Shown here: one piece after another, positions 58,312-64,000 of the stretch
Layout: the number at the start of each line of letters is the position of its first letter
Position numbering within the stretch: position 1 is the first letter of the stretch
Assembly (NCBI GenBank): GCA_947034885.2
Contig: OX344750.2
Coordinates: forward strand, 40,720,821-40,784,820
Length of the DNA: 64,000 bases
Direction of reading: 5' to 3'
Origin: Thuidium tamariscinum
Lineage: Eukaryota > Streptophyta > Bryopsida > Hypnales > Thuidiaceae
Position numbers and translations under genes: made by a program
The notes under the pieces: model-generated
What the model saw: the letters and a program-made list of their open reading frames with translations, nothing else
Databases searched by the model: none
What the model was told of the DNA's origin: nothing

Positions 58312-60759
58312 AAAAAAATTTATAAAGCAACCTTCTAGGTACAGAAAACAAAGGTATCTTGAGATGCTACAAAGACATTAGAAAGATTTGACTAATGATT
58401 TTAGAGTGCCTTGGAGTACCATTTTTTGGGGTAAAATGTTTTTCAAAAATTTAGGGGAAATAGTACCAGAAAGTAGTTGGAAGCAATTAGCAATAAAGAG
58501 GCTAATTATTGACCTACTTTTTTTTGTAGATGAGTATATTTTTCATTTAATTGTCTTTGAATGACCATCATCTTTTGTAGATTACAAGTAGTCTGAGTTA
58601 TTGCAGTTTACATAACTTTTTGTCTTTGATGTGTGAAATTAAATGCAAATTGAAGTGTTCTTCAAGATTGATTTTTAAGATTTAAATTTGGAGGAGATGA
58701 CAAACATGCTTTTGTACAATTTGTAAGAAACAAATCATAACAAGTGGCTTCAATTGTTTGAAAACCAAAAAAACAATTTGTTTTACCATGCATGCATATA
58801 ATAAAATCTATGCATGAATGCAAATGAAAAAAATACCATGAGTACTCAAAAAGTCATTTGAATTTGGTTCATCAAAAGGGGAGTTGAAGTTGAGATTTTG
58901 CAAGATGAAGTGAAGATTCCCCAAATAGAAGAAGTTCTTGAACACATTGTTTGGAGTTGAAGGTATTAGAACTCTTGAATAATGAACACCACGTTTAGAA
59001 GGAAAAAAAACCTTTGGAAGCACAAAAAGGAATGAGGTGTGTCCATTGGAAATTCAAGAGAGTCATATAGATTGGTCAAAGTCAATTTTTCTCAACATCA
59101 TGTTTGAATGCTATTCATTGCAACTTTTGTTGAGTCTTCAAAGGTATAGAAAAATCACATGAGGCAAATACATTCCAACATGTTGTAATTACATATCAAA
59201 GCAATTGCAACAAATGAAAATGCAATATTGCAAGGATCAACTACAAATCAAATGCAAAATGTCAAGCTCAACAATGGAGGGCAAACATCAAGTGTACTAT
59301 AAAATTACAAACTAATGGATAGTAAGGATCCTTAAATCCAACTTGTCAAGGGATCAAGATAGAAAAATTGTGGAAATTATAAAGAGGTGGTGGTGAACTT
59401 TTGGTTTTCTTGAGATGACACAGAATGAAGTTTGAAAAGAACAAACAACAAATTAGTCATATATTGATTCAAGATGCTAAAGATATGACTTGTTTTGATA
59501 AGGACCAAATCAAATTGGGACAAGACCTTGTTGGTGAAGTATGCTAGCTTCCATCTTCAAGAGTGTCATTATTCTTGCCACGTTGCCACTTCAACATGTC
59601 TTACATATTCAAGAGCATTATATGTGACTATTTTCCACTACTGAATTCAGATGGATATCCAATAGTTAGAAACAACCAAACCACACACCAATTTTCAAAT
59701 GCACTACCAATATATCAATTGAACAAGTGGAAGAGCGTCGTCAATGTTAGAAGTTATAAAATAGGAGTGACTTTGCTTCTATTTCAGAGCTTAGGCCCAA
59801 AAGTGTTGCAGAAGATCATGGAAGACTATAAAAGAAATGAGTATCAAATTACAGTGGATATATTTTCCACATGCATATACTTAGACTTTTTGAATATTGT
59901 TGTTTCTATTATTAAAGTTTATCAACAACACCTAAATTGCAAGCACTTGCATTATTTGAATATGTACTTTTGCAAAAATGGATATTTTTGAGGATAAATT
60001 CATTTATGCACCAAGTTATTGTTTCAACAAGTCGAAGATTCTGTTTATTTGCATAAAAATCATTAGTGTTTTAGAATGGAAATTGCCACATTCTTCCATG
60101 TACATCATTAGTATTGTATAAATTTACATTTATAAAGAGTGAAATGATTTTAAGCATATAGAATGAAAAATGTTCAAGCATTCATGAAATGTAGGGATAC
60201 ATATCATTAATCAAATGTTTGAACTAAAAAGGTATAAATTTCTATAAACTACAATTGTGATTCCAAAATCATCAACTCATATATAAAAATAAATAAATTG
60301 TTTGCCATTTCCTTTTCTTACTTTTTTGTCATTTTGTTCCTATTTTTTATTTTTTATTTTTTATTTTTTATTCCCATTTTTTGACAATGTCTTCTTTATT
60401 TTTTATTTTTGGTTTTTGTAGGAGTGATTATTCCTTCACTTAATAAGGTTGGAATATATTTGCAAGACGTCCATGAAACTATTATGTAATGACTTGGATT
60501 TGAATCTTAGAAAGCCTTTAATTATGTTACTAGTCATTTTCTTAATTTTGAACTTAATGATAAGAGTAAGTTTAAAGTAGTTGTATTAGAGGCTAGATTA
60601 TATCCACTTTTATAGTATGTGTTATAAGAAATTTGTAATTCTATAGGGATGGGAATTGAAGTCAATAAACTAAGTGCTCAAACAATGCACTAAAATTTGA
60701 AGTTCTTCTCTAATTGAAAATGAGAATTGACAAAGCACATATCAAAAATAAATAAAATC
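58312..60759. other. AT-rich intergenic sequence, no confirmed gene
   Basis: The longest open frame is 142 codons at 59,563-59,991 (+), with no recognisable domain and AT-rich composition like its surroundings. A T-rich 7-bp tandem tract (TTTTTTA units) lies at about 60,340-60,372. Confidence 0.4.
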
Positions 60760-60955
60760 CACGGTCATAGGGATAGCAGTCATAGGTCCCAAAACTTACT
60801 ATAAATAGTAAGCTTTTTTCCATTTTAGGCAAAATTTTAGAAACTTTCCTTTTTTAGAAATTATTAAGAAAAAAAATGTTTTTAAAACTCTAGGCTCACA
60901 AACTTCACGCTCACAGCTCACAAGCTCACCACTCCAAGCTCGCATGCTAGCATCG
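60760..60955 (+). repeat. Dispersed repeat with GCTCACAAGCTC motifs
   Basis: Reverse-oriented relative of 51,495-51,610: it contains GGTCATAGG..GTCATAGGTCC and a run of GCTCACAAGCTC-like units at about 60,893-60,940. Boundaries not defined. Confidence 0.4.
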
Positions 60956-61959
60956 TTGGATGTTGAGGCAATACATCCAAATTCTTCTTCTCAAAGACAT
61001 CATAGTATTCCTTGTACTACTTTGGAAGCACGGTTGTGTTAAAAAATCTACAAGTCATTGGAGTTGTATACATCAAATATAGTACTAGTCCTTGTAAGAT
61101 GCATAAATGCATAGACTCGGATAAATAATGGATTTTTGAAGTTATGGAAACACAATTTTTAAATTTCAAAGAAGGTTTTAATATAAAGGACTCAGTAGAA
61201 AGAAAAAAAATACTATGGTTTGACTAATCAATATGAGGATTAGCTTGAAAATCTTAAGATAATAGGACTAGAATGAGAATAGATAACATTGTAGACTATA
61301 TGGCTACTATGGTCTTTTTTTGTTGTTTGTAAAGGAGTTGTTTTGCAAGTAACATTACCAAAAAACAATGAACATTCATCAATGACCACAATATGCATTG
61401 CCATTGTTTTTTAGGCTCATGAAAGTCTTTGCAATTTGGCAAAGGATTCATCTATAAAATACATTGAAGCTCTTGAATCTATTAAGCATAGGTTTCAATT
61501 TTTTAAGACCAAAACATATTGATATAATAAAACAAGGCATAGGATTTGAGGATAATATGGAACCTAGGGTCATTGGTGATGGTGAAAAATTCAGCCATAT
61601 GGTTTGTACTGTAGTTGGACATTGTTGTTTTTCTATTGTATCATGGCATTTCAAATTTGAGTTATGCATCGTCCTTTAATCAAGCAACATCAACATTGTG
61701 TCCATACTCTCTATAGTATAAATACAATCCTTCTATCTACCAATGTATTTTTTCTTGTTACATTTTGGGCTTGAATCACACTGCATCAATTTGTGTTGAG
61801 GATGCTATTTTGTGAGGCTAAGGGTATGAGCTTGTGAGCCTCTAATTTTTGGTGAAATTTTTAGTGATTATTAGAATGTGGACCTATTACCGTGCTTTAA
61901 AAATTTAGGATTTTTATAGCTAGTAACCCCCTTGTGGGATTTGAAATTTGTGACTTTCT
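60956..61959. other. AT-rich intergenic sequence
   Basis: No gene. A partial GAGCTTGTGAGCCT repeat lies near 61,828. Confidence 0.4.
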
Positions 61960-62530
61960 AAACTCTTCTTTTCAAAAAAAAAATTTCAATTTCTTTTCAA
62001 TTTCTTTTTTCAATCCTTTTTCTATTTTTTCATTTCTTTTTGCAACTCCATCACCTTCCAAAACCCCTCTCAATATCGAGAAGCCCCATGGAGCCATAGA
62101 GGGGCTTGCAACAATGTTAGTATGTGAGCATAGAAGTATGAGCCTATGAACCATGAGCCTATGTATAAGTAAGTATCTTACACTTATTGAAGGTGTTTAT
62201 AATAGAAACACCTATAATATGGGTATTTAGAATATAAATACACTATAACCATTGAAGTGTATATAATATAGACACCTATACTATAGGTGTATAGAATTCT
62301 AGGTTCATAAGCTCACATACTAGCAGGTAGCAATTGTGGAGGGGCTTGGAGCTCTCAAAACTTTTTTTTTTCGTTTTTTCAAATTTCTTTTTCATTTTTT
62401 GCAACTGTGTCATTCCTTTACTTTTTTTTGCAACTTTGTCACCCCTTTTCTGCAACTTCATCACCCTTCACATCGTTCTCTGAGTACTGAGAGATCAATT
62501 GAGGGGTCATGGAGTTGTAGATTTTTTTTT
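61960..62530 (+). repeat. Diverged direct repeat flanking a family G element
   Basis: 61,970-62,110 and 62,336-62,530 share T-rich sequence with TTGCAACT..ATCACC motifs and a GAGGGGCTTG stretch. The family G element at 62,116-62,324 lies between the two. Confidence 0.45.
62116..62324. mobile_element. 209-bp inverted-repeat element, family G, copy 2
   Basis: The ends GTTAGTATGTGAGC and GCTCACATACTAGC, length and internal landmarks (ACACCTATACTATAGGTGTA) match 25,716-25,925. The internal palindrome around CCTATACTATAGG is present in this copy. Confidence 0.7.
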
Positions 62531-63531
62531 CCTAGCTCAATTTCTAGCACTAGTTGCAAGATATGGACAAAAATTAAAGCTAGAATGTACACTCATCTAA
62601 AAGAGACATATATCATAAAAAGATTTAGATTTTTTTCATAAAATTCCTAGACAAACAAATTTTAGAAAGATACTATGTTATACTAGTTGAATTACTTATT
62701 GCTCTCAAATGGCTTTTTGCATTAAAAAGTGTTAGATTCTAACTCTTTGAGAGTTATATGGTAGCTTAGCCTCTTAGCATTTATTTAAGTATATCTTAAA
62801 TTATTTTACTTCATTTTCCTATTTTTACTTAAGTCTCTTATGACTTCCAAAATAAAGCATTGATGAAGTCATCAATTCCTACAAAAAATGCTATAGTCTT
62901 ATGTATATGAAATTTATGGTTACTCAAAAGCATAATTATTCCTAATTCTTTTTGAATCTCACACAATATCAAAAAAAAAGATACTACATACAAGAATACC
63001 AACAACCTAACCCTCCTAGTATTTTATACTTCATAGCTGAAAATTTATTTTGCAATAAATATCCTCAAAGTATACAGCTAACAAAGCAAATCTTGGAGAG
63101 ATCAAATGCATCTAAGGGAGGAGGTTCGAAAACCGCTCAGGCTCGAAAACCGCTCACCTTTTGAAATGTATATTTATGGTACATGATGTTTTTTTATCTT
63201 TACAGTAATGTACAACCAATGAACATTTGAGGAGGTGGACGGTTTTGGAGCCTTATGCCATATTGACTTCAGAAATTCATAACTAATTCTATAGAGCTCT
63301 AAAAAATATGAAACGACTTAGGTTTGATGCCTATTCAAGTTGTCTTTCAAGAAAAATTCAGTGAAAAATATTTCAAGATGTTTGACCTGCCCAAAATTTT
63401 GTTCCAGCCCTTAGATGGTTGGTTTATAGACCTCCTCCCTTATGCCTTTGTAGAAGTGTTCCTTGTACTTTGATGGCAGGCTGACAAGAACAAATCAATT
63501 AAACTTACCGACCAAAAACAGATTGGTATTA
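62531..63531. other. Intergenic, nothing recognised
   Basis: No gene or repeat family assigned. A short GC-richer direct duplication (CGAAAACCGCTCA) lies at about 63,127-63,157. Confidence 0.4.
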
Positions 63532-63804
63532 AGGTAGGTACACCCAAAAGCGCCCTGTTCCTAAAAGTGCCATCTACAGAGCACATACATTTTTGAAATC
63601 AATCATGTTCACATACTGTAGATGGCGCTTTCAGAAACAGACTTTGACTGTTAATAACTTTTGCATACGGTATCCAAATCCTGCGTTCTTTGGTGCGTTG
63701 GAACATGCTTTCACTTGCCAACAAGCCTACATAAAAATTTGAACTAATTAATAGCAGGAATTAGGCTGAGTATGAATAAGTGGCGCTTTTAGGTGTACCT
63801 ACCT
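63532..63804 (+). mobile_element. 273-bp MITE family, copy 3 (best preserved)
   Basis: The ends AGGTAGGTACACCCAAAAGC and GCTTTTAGGTGTACCTACCT are flanked by TA at both sides. The interior matches 6,849-7,121 closely. Confidence 0.88.
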
Positions 63805-64000
63805 TAGTAAGTCAGGACTTAAGTTACTAACTGGTAATTAAAACCAATTGGCTAATTGAGCTTAAGAAGCTTTCAAATCAGCTATTGTTGCAATCAAGCC
63901 CAGACATGTTAAATCTCCAAAAAATTAATTTTGGAGCATGGCTGGATCATATGTGGTGGACACATGATCATGTCACCTAATCTAAACTAACTAGATGGAT
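63805..64000. other. Window edge, nothing recognised
   Basis: No gene or repeat recognised in the last 196 bp. Confidence 0.4.

Noticed and set aside
59563-59991. 142-codon open frame as a gene
   Set aside because: No domain, no splice or promoter context and composition identical to surrounding AT-rich DNA; left as unproven.

Overview
This window is nuclear DNA of a land plant. It holds one intact, recognisable gene, two decayed plant genes, broken LTR retrotransposons and many small AT-rich transposable elements. The plant call rests on an EARLY FLOWERING 3 (ELF3) homologue, an L-type lectin receptor kinase relic, a nepenthesin-type aspartic protease relic, and Copia and Gypsy fragments. 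The unusual ELF3 and AT-rich, element-packed spacers fit a large-genome, possibly non-flowering plant (lycophyte, fern or gymnosperm); that placement is inference.

Layout. 1-8,240 is gene-free and packed with short inverted-repeat elements: TTAA-bounded elements, a TA-flanked 273-bp MITE family, a foldback element, and a 205-bp MITE nested in an older repeat. 8,240-12,590 has more gene-like composition and carries an aspartic protease pseudogene interrupted by a 158-bp near-perfect palindrome, with Helitron-like ends upstream. 12,595-15,510 is a lectin receptor kinase pseudogene split by a 724-bp inverted-repeat insertion. 15,500-38,200 is mostly AT-rich repeat relics, with a 40-bp minisatellite, a GC-rich island at 21,050-21,800 and a 228-bp tandem duplication at 31,260-31,720.

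38,270-43,500 is the functional core: a promoter-like region with TATA, G-box and evening-element-like motifs, a long leader, and a three-exon ELF3 gene (39,585-43,229, + strand, 934 predicted residues). All conserved ELF3 blocks are present. Between the proline/aromatic-rich segment and the C-terminal block it carries 14 tandem copies of a charged 12-residue repeat, in the general part of the protein where Arabidopsis ELF3 has its polyglutamine, prion-like domain.

46,500-51,490 is a retrotransposon graveyard on the minus strand: a Copia element with both LTRs but no reverse transcriptase, beside a Gypsy reverse transcriptase split by a 720-bp DNA element. 52,120-53,230 holds exon-like minus-strand blocks of an unrecognised gene. 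54,840-57,470 is a giant foldback structure whose arms contain 171-bp tandem repeats, four in one direction and about five in the other. The rest is AT-rich repeat sequence. No rRNA, tRNA or CRISPR array was recognised.

The main candidates for something new are the repeat-expanded ELF3, the 171-bp-repeat foldback, the TTAA-bounded element family and the perfect-arm palindrome in the protease relic.
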